Source: Podocnemis expansa
Lineage: Eukaryota; Chordata; Testudines; Podocnemididae
NCBI GenBank assembly: GCA_007922195.1
Contig: ML682005.1
Coordinates: 28,507,183-28,571,182, forward strand
Direction: 5' to 3'
DNA: 64,000 nt
The notes below the pieces were generated by a model that ran no database searches, was not told the origin of the DNA, and worked only from the letters and a program-made list of their open reading frames with translations. The translations under genes and the position numbers were made by a program. Below, one piece after another: positions 47,066 through 58,062 of the stretch (its first letter is position 1; every line of letters starts with the position of its first letter).

Positions 47066-47439
47066 CACAGAGGCATCTACCTCTGCTATCAGATCCAAAT
47101 AGGGAGAAGGTAGAAAGTTGAATGCCTGTGAAACCTGATCCAGTAGTTGTGATCAAAGGTACCTAGCTCCATACAATTGTGGGAGAGCAGAGCAGAGAGA
47201 AGGGGGATAAAGCCCTCTCTTAGGACAGTGGATAGGGTATACATCTTATGTAAGAGACCTGTTTCAAGTCTAATAAGGAAAAAGGTATTTGAACAGCTAT
47301 CTGTCATCTCTCTGCAAGTGCCCAAAACACTGGGCTGTGGAGTCATTCTCGCTGTATTGCCCAATTAGTATTATTTAAATATATAAGTGGAATCACTTCA
47401 GATGGAGAGGTTGAAAGAGCCCTACATCAGTATCTGCCA
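47066..47439. other. No feature recognised
   Basis: Overlapping short frames only; nothing recognisable. Confidence 0.35.
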
Positions 47440-47560
47440 TAGTCAGTGGTTAGGACATTGTCCTCAGAGGTAGCACAGCCCTGGTCAAAAGCCCTCCTTT
47501 CTCATCATCATGCAGAGACAGGAATTGAATTGAGGTCTCTCACATTCTGGGTGAGTTTCC
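47440..47560 (+). mobile_element. tRNA-derived SINE-like repeat
   Basis: The AGTCAGTGGTTAGGACATTG block resembles a tRNA A box. Two more copies of the same design occur at 55745 and 56190. The B-box region is poorly preserved. Confidence 0.4.
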
Positions 47561-47935
47561 TAACTATTGGGCTGAAGGTTGGCTGTTAGGTATCTCCTAG
47601 CCTCTTGCTGAATCAGGTGGACTCTGAACACAACTACTAGACCAGTCTCATCCTGTGATTCACGTAGCAGAACACATATCTTTCCCCTGTTTTGTAGAGC
47701 TCTCTGAGTGGCTTAGGGCTGAAGATGGGTGTTTGGCCACCTACATGTGAAGCAGCAGCGCACATATCTAGAGGCAGAAATTTAGGAGACTCAAAAACTT
47801 TTACTGCCAAAACTTAGGCACTGTGTAGGTTTAGGCTCACAGGTTTAAGCAGTAACCAAATGGGAGCATTCTGGATAACAATACCTAAAAACAGGGCTTC
47901 CGCATGTAAATACCTTATTTTTTTTGTTAGGCTTT

Positions 47936-48020
47936 AAGTTTTAATTTGTTAGTCTTTAAGTGCCACAGGACTCCTTGTTTGTTTGTTTTACTGCAAACTT
48001 ATGTTGCTATAACTACCTTG
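47936..48020 (+). mobile_element. Penelope-like tail, 3' piece only
   Basis: Contains AATTTGTTAGTCTTTAAGTGCCACAGGACTCCTTG and the terminal TGCTATAACTACC-like part. The hammerhead module is absent. Confidence 0.75.
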
Positions 48021-48487
48021 CACAATGATTTTGTATACCTCTGAGCGACGTCATTTATACCAGACCAAGTCCCAGTATAGGCAGCTTTATGTTGACAGGA
48101 GGGGCTTCTCTCACCAACATAGCTAACGCCTCTCAGAGAGGTGGAATATCTACATCAAAGAGATATGCTTTTCCAATGGCATAGGTAGTGTCTTCACAAA
48201 AGCAAGGTCTATGCTAGAAACTTACAGTGGTATGATTTCTTCACTCAGAAGTGTGAAACATCTTCACTCAGAAGTGCGAAACACCTGAGCAATACTGTTA
48301 TACTGAGTTAACCCCTTAGTGTAGGTAGAGCTGTATTGACAGGAGGGCTTCTGCTGTCAACATAACTTTGGCTTCTGCAGATGTAGGTTAACTACCTCAA
48401 TGAAAGAAGCTCCCTTATTGATATAGTATTATCTTCGCTGAACTGCAACAGCAGCCCTGTTGAAGTGCTGTAAGTGTAGACAAGCCC
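48021..48487. mobile_element. Two adjacent related MITEs
   Basis: The right copy (48206-48487) starts GGTCTATGCTAGAAACTTACAG and ends with the reverse complement of GGGCTTGTCTACACTTACAG. The left copy (48021-48205) shares internal blocks such as TGACAGGAGGGGCTTCT (compare TGACAGGAGGGCTTCT on the right) but lacks a clear start. A 24-bp tandem duplication, CTTCACTCAGAAGTG, lies at 48238-48284. Confidence 0.6.
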
Positions 48488-49424
48488 AAAATGTTATAGG
48501 AGAATGAGAGTTATCAAGGAGATAGCCCAGGCTTATAGTACCATTATGTCTGGGTTACTGAAGGTTTGAGCAAGATTTTAATGTGTTTTTGAGAATTCTG
48601 AATGTATTATTAAAGTGTTATCTTTATTGATAGTTTGGGAAGAACACTGATGCAAATTTTTTAAATAACGTGTAATGGAAAGATCCAATAGGAAGGTGGG
48701 GGAAGTATAATTATGGTAAAGGACAGTTTAATGTTAATTAGCATTGTAACAGAGTATAAAAGGAGCAGTCTTGCTAAATTGCAAGAGATATCCAATTAAT
48801 ATCCAAAGTGTATCATTAGATTCCAGGATTTTAAGGCTGTATTTCACGCTGTTGCCAGTGGAATGATAATCTTCTGATGTACTGTTTCATCTTTGACTGT
48901 GAGTATAATAGTAACATTTGTGTGATTAGTACTAGCATGCCTATTTGCTTAACTAATCATTTTTATGTTTAGTAGAGTGCAGTAGTTTCATTCAAAGTAT
49001 CATTGAATTGTCCTCTACTAAATTTTCTGCAACAAAGCTGAAACCAGCTTGCAAACATGAAAACTAAGTTGTGTTTCTTGCACGCTTGTCTTTAACAACT
49101 TAATATTAATTGAGAACATTTCAACATAAAGATTACAGCCCCCTACAGAGAAATAAGGAACTAGTCTAGTGTCATAAAGGAAGTGTGTGTGTTAAAAATG
49201 CACATTAAGTCCAGATCATGTGAATACCAAACCTTAACCACAAAGACCATCTCTACATTTCTTTAACATGTAAAATCACAGCCCTGAGCTGCCAGATCAT
49301 CCAACTAGTACATATTAATGAATACTGTTATTAATACTTCACAGTCATGAGAATAAATACTGCCTGGAAGTAAATACATGGATTTATATTAGAGCTGAAT
49401 TTGGCTCAACAAGCACTGTCCATG
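48488..49424. other. No gene recognised; isolated TATAAAA
   Basis: AT-rich. GAGTATAAAAGGAGC near 48753 resembles an LTR promoter remnant, but no termini or polyadenylation signal could be tied to it. Confidence 0.3.
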
Positions 49425-49560
49425 CAGTTTTATCAAAGCACATAACAGACTTGCCCAAGATTGCACAGCGAGTACATTTTAGAGCTAGGAATAGTTTTAT
49501 GGTTCCTAACTCTTGCTTTTTGCTTATACCATTAAGCAATGCCTGCCTCAGAACCCTGAA
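49425..49560 (-). mobile_element. MIR SINE, minus
   Basis: ACTTGCCCAAGATTGCACAG, then TTTTAGAGCTAGGAATAG and CATTAAGCAATGCCTGCCTC follow the reversed MIR order. Confidence 0.65.
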
Positions 49561-50839
49561 AAGAAAATAGAATGATGAATTAAATACAATAATATATACA
49601 ACTTGTGCTAATTTTCAATAGACCAATGTCAATTGCAAGTGAAATATTCATTCAAGGCCTAAAGTAAGTATAATAAAAAATGTATACAAATTAATCAGCA
49701 TAAAAATAGCCATAAGCAAAAAATGAATACAAAATAAAACCAAATTCAAGTTTTAATCAGCAAAGCCCTGTTGCTTTACAGCTCCTTCAATTTTAATGTT
49801 CAGTTTAGTTTCTGGGTCTTGGTCTTATAAATTACCTCAGTGAGACATATGCACAACTCTCTCCATATATTTATGTGTATGTGTGCACATATATATCTCT
49901 AAGTGTAATATAAAACATTAAAATTAACCTTAGCTCCAGTAGAGAAAATAAAACATTAACTTTTTTTTATCTTACAGAGCACAAACATCTTCAACTTCCC
50001 TTTTTGTTTGAGTAATATCAACTGAGATTCAAGAAGAGTGGAAGAGAGTTTTATTATTGTTTAACTTAATTTCTTGCTTTTCCCAGAAGCAGACAGACTA
50101 AAAGGGATGAGATCCTGATGTCACTGTACTGTACCATATTTGCTTCTGTGTCTCCCCTTTTCTCTGCAGCAGTTTGATTGTGTAATTCTGGTTCCAAATT
50201 AGTTGTGTGGTTGACTAGTCAGTTTGTAATTCTGAGGTTCTATTGTATTTTGTGTTTTCACTTTACTAGAGGTGGACTAAAACCTAATTCAGAATCTAGA
50301 TTCACATGAATCCAGAGGTATTGACATATTCAGTTGATTTGTACAAGTTTAAAATGAAGACCCAATCAAATGTCACAATGATGTTACATCATTTGCTCAC
50401 TCAAGTCCTGTGTTTGGTTTCTCATAAATACTTAGTCAGAGCTTAGCTTGAATGAGTCCATTTTGATTTTGTTTTGGATGTGAGTGAAAAAAAGCAGTAT
50501 AAGGTGTTTTTTCGCAGTTTGTGAATCAACTTGCAGAATATCTCACAGTAAAGTTATGGTCTCTCACAGTAACGTTCTGCTTGGTTACTCCACACTACCC
50601 ATAAAGAAGAATTATAATAAGAGAAATGGAAGTGTGAGAAAATATGTTGCAAAGGTTCAAGAACCATAGGCTTAAGTAGTCATGCAGAATCACTCAGTTG
50701 CTTCTTAGGCCTAAGAGTATTGAACGAAATCCTCAGCTGGTTTACATTGCCACAGTTTCAATGACAGCACTGGAGTACATCTATTTATATCAGATGATAT
50801 ACTGTTCCAGTTTTCAGTCTTGCAGCTCAGTCAATATGA
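49561..50839. other. No feature recognised
   Basis: AT-rich single-copy-like DNA; no coding frame with a domain. Confidence 0.4.
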
Positions 50840-51030
50840 CTGAGTCAGGATTCACATATGGGTTCTACTCCAGTTCTACCAAAACTACCTATGTGATTTT
50901 TGGCATGCCATTGGAGCTTGCACTGCCTCAGTTTCTTTACCTGTAAAATGATTGTAATGACATCCTAGGATACAGCGGTATAGTGAAAAACAAGTGGCAA
51001 AATGCTTTGAGATCCTCAGGTGGACAGCGT
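50840..51030 (+). mobile_element. MIR SINE, plus
   Basis: GGTTCTACTCCAGTTCTACC, TGTGATTTTTGGCATGCC, CTGCCTCAGTTTCTTTACC, TGTAAAATGATTGTAATGAC, and ATGCTTTGAGATCCTCAGG occur in MIR order. Confidence 0.75.
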
Positions 51031-53349
51031 CTGACTTTTTAAGGGTTTGGGGCTGCAGACGAATCGTCAGCTTAAAGGAGAAGATTAATTCCCAGAAACA
51101 AAAGGAATTCACACAGCCTTAGCTGAGCTGATGGCTAAAGACATTCAGCCAGGCAGACTAAACTGTAGAAGAGGCTATACCTGTAGAGGCTGTGTGCTTT
51201 GAATACAGCTGATTGAATCATAGAAACATTTGGGAATAATGAATGAAATGCAGAAATTCATAATGAATATAAAACAAAGCTAACTTTTTGTTCTGCTTTG
51301 GTTTTGAATGCTTCCTTAAAAGACCACAGCCTCATTATTACAGAAGATACATGTTCCTTCCCCGCCACCCCAGGGGATTTGACATTCCTTAGCCAGTAAC
51401 TATAAATACATTAAGCACCAGGTAACAATTCTGATAAAATCATCTAACTGTTACTTTTACCAGAGACATATAACTCAAAGAGACACTGTGTGGTCCTTTC
51501 TGGGATTAATAGCAACCTGGATGAACAAGAAGTTCTAAGAATAACTGTAATGCACTGCAATGACTTTGACAGCAACCACAGGAGAACCTCCTCTGGTATA
51601 TGACTAGTCTAAAACAGCAAACCTACCATAAAATTTTTAATGATCACTTTTAAAATTTGAGGTGCTTCACATACAGTCAGCAGCTCTGCTGAAAAGATGC
51701 AGTATTAGACCAGTCCGGTATAACAAACTTGATCTCAAACAGCTGAAAGTCAGTAGGACATCTTAGACAGTCTCTTCTTGCACATTCTGAATGCATTACT
51801 TACAATGAAAATGGGACTTGGCTGTTACCAAAGTTATTTAAAGAAGTCATGAGTAAGTGGAATTCCATTTAAAACATACTAACCGTATTTTTTTAAAGAA
51901 ATGGACTTTCACTCTCTTCTATTTACAGGATCTTAAAATTGCCCCCACTGACTGTGTTCTGATGGTGTCTCTAAGAGTGTTTTTTCTTAATGTGGAAGGC
52001 ATTTGAGGCACTAACACAGAAGAAAGCTCTACTCAAGACAATATTTCTCTGGAAGTTTCTGCTGTTTGAGCACTGATAGCTCCAAATAAACCAAGAAATT
52101 CTACCTCAGAGCATCCAAACCATAAAAGCAAGGGTTTTAAAATCCATTTCAGACCAGTCCATCCACAGCGAAACAGAGCAAGGGGAAGCTGTCTGTTGCC
52201 TGTGGTCCTGCAGAGTAAGGTCTATCTATCAAGCTCAGACACATGTGCTGCTGCAGGAAATGTCACTGTGAATTTGTCAGAAGAGAACAATGCATAGAAA
52301 CAACAAAACTGTAAAGTAAAGAAAAAATATCAAGCAATCTTTAAAACAAAATGTTACCTGTACAAAGCAGACTATGCTGCCCTCTGCAAATAATAGATAC
52401 AACAAATATGTACAGCCACTGGGAGAAAATAGTTGTGGATTCTTAATCTCCAGCAAATAGAAATGTGGTGGAAAAACAAATTTTCTTTGTATCTTGCTCA
52501 GCCCATTATTCCACAGACAGCTGACCCCATAGATTGGTGAAAACAAAATTCTATCACACATCAAGCCTTTCTGCTACTGTGATGTCTTCCCTGGGAACTC
52601 TGCCCAGCAGCGCACTGTACCCTCTGGGCAGCTGTTCATCAGTGATGAGGCTAACTACTTGGAACACAAAAATTACTCCCAGAGTTTAAAGAATTGTTAA
52701 TGTGCCAAAAATATACACCTAAAAGTTGAAATACAGGTCTCTTACCACTTTCAACCAAATCTGAGCTCTTAGCTTAATTTACAAAGATAGTCCAGTATAT
52801 ATAATAGAAAATAGTAATATTGTTACTCTGGTATAATCTATTTTAGAGGTGGTGTATACTGATGATAGTAAATTTATTTTACTACCTATGCTGCATATTG
52901 TAGTTTTAACCTTTCATGTGCTGCTATTTTTACTGATCTTGCACTACAGAGCAGTGTGGCTTTACTAATTTATCTTTCAGTGGTCTAAAACCAATCTGAA
53001 TGTTTTTCAGAAATTGAGTGAAGTCTCTTAATAAATTAATTCACATTTCCAATTCTGATTATAGTTCTGGGGAGTTGGTCAATATCTGATGACCCAGACA
53101 GAAAGAGGATTCATTACATGGGTTTTTATTCTTTTTTCACTGTTTATTTTTTAAACTATTGTATTTCATTACATTCATACAATATACATTAATTCTACTT
53201 TGAGAACTATACCCAAAATTAATTATATTTTAAAAAGTAAAATAAAAGGCTATCCTAATGCCTCTGGCAACCATTGTATTTTGCCTCTCTTGTCATCATA
53301 ATTATTGTCAATTTGCAATATTTGGGTTTGAGAAATTTTGCTAGGAACG
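51031..53349. other. No feature recognised
   Basis: AT-rich DNA. The 95-codon minus frame at 52277-52564 has no recognisable domain. Confidence 0.4.
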
Positions 53350-54010
53350 TTGTTTAAGAATGACCACAGCAGAACAGACCAATGGTTCATCTACTGCACC
53401 TTTGGCTATGGCTACACTGCAAGCTTAGTCTGAACTAAGTGAGCCTAGTTTGGACTAATTTGACCCATGGCCACACTAGCTTTTGGCTGGTCTGAACTAA
53501 GAAATTTCTTAGTTTGGACTAGGCAAAGGTTAGTCTGAACTAATAACTACCCCTGGTTAACACGGACTAGCCAGCTTAGTTAAAACTTTAGTTTGAACTA
53601 AGCACTGGCAAGAGCTGAAATAATGGCTAGCTTCAATTTAAAAAGTTTGAAATAAGCCATTAGTTTGAACTACCCATGCATTCTACTTCAAACTAAAAAG
53701 TTAGTTCAAATTAGGACACACTGCTAGTTTGAACTAAAAAGCCATGATCCGTCTGAACTAGCCCAAGGTTAGTTCAGACTAACCTCGGACTTTTTTAGTT
53801 AGACTATCAAGTCTGAACTAAAAAAAGGAGATGTAGACATACCCTTTGTGCCTCTGTGGTGACCAATGACTGAAGTTTCACAGGATGCCATAAAAACCAC
53901 TATGCACACCTATCAGTGCTGTGGGGTGGAATTATTTCTTATCTCAACTGATTGTCAACTTCTATCCTGAAGCATTAGAACTCATAGTAGCTTGAAGACT
54001 TTCTTCAATT
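53350..54010. repeat. Old CR1-type repeat split by a MITE
   Basis: GAACAGACCAATGGTTCATCTA near 53373 resembles a dispersed sauropsid repeat (also seen near 63598). It is interrupted at 53404 and appears to resume at 53848. Highly diverged. Confidence 0.35.
53404..53844. mobile_element. Harbinger-type MITE with AGTTTGAACT repeats, TTT duplication
   Basis: The termini are GGCTATGGCTACACTG (left) and GGGTATGTCTACATC (right, inverted), flanked by TTT on both sides (53401-53403 and 53845-53847). The body is filled with TTAGTCTGAACTAA and TAGTTTGAACTA near-palindromes. No coding capacity. Confidence 0.82.
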
Positions 54011-54889
54011 TGCATTATGGGAAAAGTGTGTAAAATTGGTTTTCTCTATAAAAATTCATGATATAATATGACTGGGATTTCCAAGTGGCCAGAGGGCATT
54101 AGATGCCAACTCTACTTTCTAGGGAGGCTGTAAATCCTAGCCTCAGCAGATGCCATTTTTATCCACAGTTCAATTATTTATTTTTTCCTAGCATGTGAGC
54201 ATGGTTAGTCTTTGAAGAAATGCTGTGGTTGCTATTTTTGTAACATATTTTCTTTTTTTACAGTGGATGGGGGGCTGTTGCAAGTATCAGAAATTGCACT
54301 CAGAATTAATTTCTTTAATTACAGTAAATACTTGGGGCAGCTTTGGAACTAGGTATTGGTGTTGTGAATGAGATTTCTGAAAGAGGGATTTACCCGTGTT
54401 TATCTGTTAGTTACCACTTCTGTGCAAGGACTCATATATATACTGCAGGTAAGTTACACTAAGGAAATACCCAGAATCCATGCCACGAATTTCTCTTTCA
54501 GAGAGAAATGTGCGTCCAGAACCCAGAAAGTCTGCACTGCTTGGCTTCTTACTCCTTCTCTCGCCACACAAATAATCATTTTTTTTTCAATGTCCCCCTA
54601 TATCAAAGACTTCATGATTGCTATTTCTGGTAGTCTTTTTTTTTTTAAAGGATTTTTTCTAGTTTTGCTCTCATTTTTGAGATGAGATGACCAAAACTTA
54701 ATTCAAAATTCAAGTTAATGCAGTAGCACTAATTTTATAACGGCTGAACAGGCAACATTGTGGACATTGAGGTTTTACAGATCTGGTCAACTATTTTAAG
54801 AGTTTGCAGTGGTTGTAATCTATGGCCCCAGTCCTGCTTCTTTTCCTCCCACATTCATGCTCCATTTTTTACTGAACTCACACAACTTT
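54011..54889. other. No feature recognised
   Basis: AT-rich; poly-T tracts near 54578 and 54637. The 105-codon frame at 54368-54685 shows no domain. Confidence 0.4.
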
Positions 54890-55158
54890 TTTTCACAGGG
54901 TAACATTTTCAAAAATATCTAAATGACATAGGAGCCTAAGTTCCATCTGAATAATTTCCTTGACCTGGATACATGAAAGAACTCAGATTTCGTGATACTT
55001 AGCTTCAGAAAACCTAACTGTCAGTTACCTAGAAATATCACAGAAACAACTCTGTGATCCCAGGCTAAGAGGGAGACAGAGATGCTTAAGACCGTGATTC
55101 ACAAAAATCAGTATGTTAGTTGGAGAACTGCCTAAGCCAGCCAGTGTGAGATGTCAAT

Positions 55159-55579
55159 GGCTATGTCTACACTGTGGGCTTAAGTCAATTTAAGGAGGTT
55201 TAAATTGACTTAAGCTATGCCCTGTCCACATTTGGAGTTGATTAAGTCAACTTAAGGGCTTCCTTAAGTTGACTTAATAACTCCTGCCCTTAAAGTCGAA
55301 TTTACGGGTTAAGTCAAATTTATTAAGTCAACTTAACATAATGTGGACATTAAAGTTGACTTTCTAAAGTTGACTTAAGCCAGGGGACCCATTTAAAGTT
55401 GACTTTATTGAGCTGACATTAAATAGGTCCCCTGGGTTAAGTCAAATTTATAAACTCGACTTAATGCAATGTGGACTCACTAAGTCGACTTAATAAGGGC
55501 TACTTAAAGTCGACTTTAAGTAGACTTTATTAAGTCGATTTAATAAAATGGACTTAGCTTTTATAGTGTAGACATAGCC
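55159..55579. mobile_element. Harbinger-type MITE with AAGTCGACTT repeats, AAT duplication
   Basis: A 421-bp element with nearly identical termini GGCTATGTCTACACTG (left) and GGCTATGTCTACACTA (right, inverted) and AAT on both sides (55156-55158 and 55580-55582). It contains more than ten TTAAGTCGACTTAA-like units. It is the best preserved of this family in the window. Confidence 0.88.
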
Positions 55580-55744
55580 AATGAGAGGGATGTCTCCTAA
55601 ACCTTTCCCCTTCACGGAAATAGGCATCTAAGTAGAGGTTTCAGGGAGGTACCTCCTGTTGCTAATCATTCACAACAGGGAATTCCCTTCAGAGAAGCAA
55701 GTGGCTGAGCCCTCGCTCAACACAAAACAGGGAGAGTAGCAGGA

Positions 55745-55905
55745 GCCCATCTGATATCTTTTAGCCTAGTGCACTCACCTGTGATGTGGGAGACATGAGT
55801 TAAATTCCCCTACATCAGTGGGGGGGGGGCACAGAAGGAAAACCCTATTCAAATTCCTTTTCTACCTTGCAGTGGAATATAAGCAGAGTCTTCTACATCC
55901 TTGCT
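55745..55905. mobile_element. tRNA-SINE-like repeat fragment
   Basis: TTTTAGCCTAGTGCACTCACC and GTGGGAGACATGAGTTAAATTCCCC resemble a tRNA-derived SINE head with a B-box-like GAGTTAAATTCC. Confidence 0.4.
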
Positions 55906-56189
55906 AAGTGTTCCAACAATTGAGCTACAAAATATACTAATGTATATTAATGTATAGTAATGTAATATTCCCTCGCTTAATCTCTCTTTTTGAAGATGTT
56001 CCACTGAATATAGATAATTCAAGAGTCATAGGAGCAAGGGGTCTGGACCAGAGCCTCCCACGGCCCAACAGTGCCCTCACCACTGAATTGCAGAGTCATT
56101 TTCACTTTCCCTGTCAGGCTCAATACACTCTCTCTTTATTTATTCTTAGTGAAACAGCTTCAACAGTAGAGTCTAAAAGAACCTTACAT

Positions 56190-56330
56190 CAGACTGTCTC
56201 AGAGCTCAGTGGTTAAAGCATTCTCTTGAGAGATGTGAGAGACCTATCATTCAAATCCTTTCTCTTGCTCAGGTACAAAAGGCAGTTGAACACAGGTCTA
56301 TCCCACTATGTCCTCCTCCACCCAGATTCG
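56190..56330 (+). mobile_element. tRNA-SINE-like repeat
   Basis: GAGCTCAGTGGTTAAAGCA is a good tRNA A box and ATTCAAATCC a B box about 45 bp later. This is the clearest of the three copies. Confidence 0.5.
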
Positions 56331-56800
56331 GAATGAAACTTGATCCTGTAGGTTGCTTCTGAGCGCATCTATCATTTAGGGTGAAACAGGTGCTCCTCTG
56401 CCTATCTTCCCCTTCTGGATTGTATGGCTACTTATGCAGGAGATAGGCATCTGGATGCCTAAAGTAGGACAGTAGTGCAGGTGCACAGAGAATGAAGTTT
56501 TGGTGAACAGGAAACTTTTACAACCGAAGTTTAGTCACTAAGTAACTTTAGGCCACAGTCAAGCAGTAGTTTTGTAGATCACTGTAACATCTAAAACTTG
56601 GGATTTGGGATTTCAGAAGTTAGATGCCTAATTATATTTGTGCATCCAGGCTGTGGATGTTTAGGAGACTAAGTCACACTGAAAGTCAAAGGGACTTTGA
56701 CTCCGGAATCACTTAGACACTTAAAAACATTTCTTATGGTTTCCTAAGGGAAATGTAAACATAACAACATTTCAATTCTAGTCAAACTAATAAACCAATT

Positions 56801-57663
56801 ATATTTAATAGGAATGACATTTTTTAAAAAATGATTTAGTTCTTATGATTATGGCATTGCAACATTTCCCATATTTGTTCACTGTATCATCTCCTTAATA
56901 CACACTGACATCTTAATTACTTCTTTTTACTTTATTTTTCATTGAACTGCATGAAGCTGAATACAAGGAAGGAGCAAGGAGAAAACACACTTCAACTTTA
57001 TATTTATCTAAACAGATTACTGAACAATTATTACAGAAGGCATTTACAGTGGAAACCTTTAAAGGTCACCTGTAACATACATCCCTGTGAACAAGGTACA
57101 AGACAAACTACAGGAAAGACACAATTAGGGTGCAAAAGCCCCTATTTAATGAAGTTGTTCCATAATCCCCTTGATCAGGAATTTCCCCCAACACTCTTGT
57201 TAGACCCCCTCAGGCATGTTCAAGGCAGCAAAGAAGCCAGACTGGCCTTTTTGTAGTAAAAGGAAAGATATATGATGATAAAGAAAAACTCTACAATCTT
57301 GTGCCAGGCCTACTTTCCTCTGGAGGGGCTGGGGTAGCTGATTGTTTCTACAGAGGCTCTGAACTGGTCTTCTGCACAGGAAGCAAAGGATAGAACTTCT
57401 TCTCTCCTCGTTGGTTGATCAGTTACTGAGTTAGTGTCTTCTTTTTATACTTGCTCCTTCATCACTTGACAGAGAGCATCAGTATATTAGGGTAGAATTG
57501 ATTAACTCCCCCACAGAAGCTTGTCAACCTTTGCTGGACTAGTGTACAGTTGGTATACCCCATGAGAAAGCCCCAACAGGGTGTATTTAAGCTTACCTAG
57601 CTGAAGAGAGTTAGTGGAAATTATACTTACAAATTCTTTAGGGAACAGATACAGTTTTACTCA
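56801..57663. other. No gene recognised
   Basis: A 104-codon plus frame at 56942-57256 and its surroundings show no domain. The rest is AT-rich. Confidence 0.35.
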
Positions 57664-57743
57664 GTTTGAATCAAAAGGGGCAGTCATGTTAGTCTAGTTA
57701 AATAAAAAAACAAGCAAGGAGTTCTGTAGTGCTTAAACACTAA
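57664..57743 (-). mobile_element. Penelope-like tail interrupted by Harbinger insertion
   Basis: GGGGCAGTCATGTTAGTCTAG and GGAGTTCTGTAGTGCTTAAACACTAA form the outer part of a minus-oriented tail. It resumes beyond the transposon at 61550 as GAGCTTCCATGGAAG, missing about 20 bp. A plus-oriented tail then follows (61580-61675), so an inverted pair existed before the insertion. Confidence 0.7.
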
Positions 57744-58062
57744 GGGTATGCCCACACACATCTTAAATTGACGTTATATCAATTTAAGGCCGGGGGGTCC
57801 ACAGATTCTTTTCTTATATCGAAATCAGGAGCCCCCTCATTTTGATATAAGAAACAGTCATAGCAATTTAATAAAACCTAGTTTTAAATTGCTATGACAT
57901 TTAAATTGAAACAGTAAAATCAAAATAACATGGTTATGACACGTTATTTTCGAACAACAGTTAAATCGATTTACACATGCTGTGACTTTCTTCCTCCCAA
58001 GATGCCAAGCTCCAAGAAGACGGAAGTGAGCTGGCATTCCTTCCCAGCATGCTGCCAGGCTT

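Larger units (their letters stand above)
54890..56800. repeat. Cluster of old dispersed repeats with a MITE inside
   Basis: Segments such as GGAGCCTAAGTTCC near 54930 and TTAGGAGACTAAGTC near 56661 belong to a diverged repeat recurrent in sauropsids. A MITE (55159-55579) and two tRNA-SINE-like pieces lie within it. A G run lies at 55819-55829. Confidence 0.4.

Noticed and set aside
48740..49020. Promoter or LTR around GAGTATAAAAGGAGC
   Set aside because: There is only a TATA-like motif. No terminus, polyadenylation signal or second copy supports it.
55159..55579. CRISPR-like array from evenly repeated short palindromes
   Set aside because: The repeats are irregularly spaced, diverged, have no spacers, and lie between MITE termini in a vertebrate genome.
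56190..56330. Functional tRNA gene
   Set aside because: A- and B-box-like motifs are present, but no cloverleaf or acceptor stem can be drawn. Related copies nearby mark it as a SINE.
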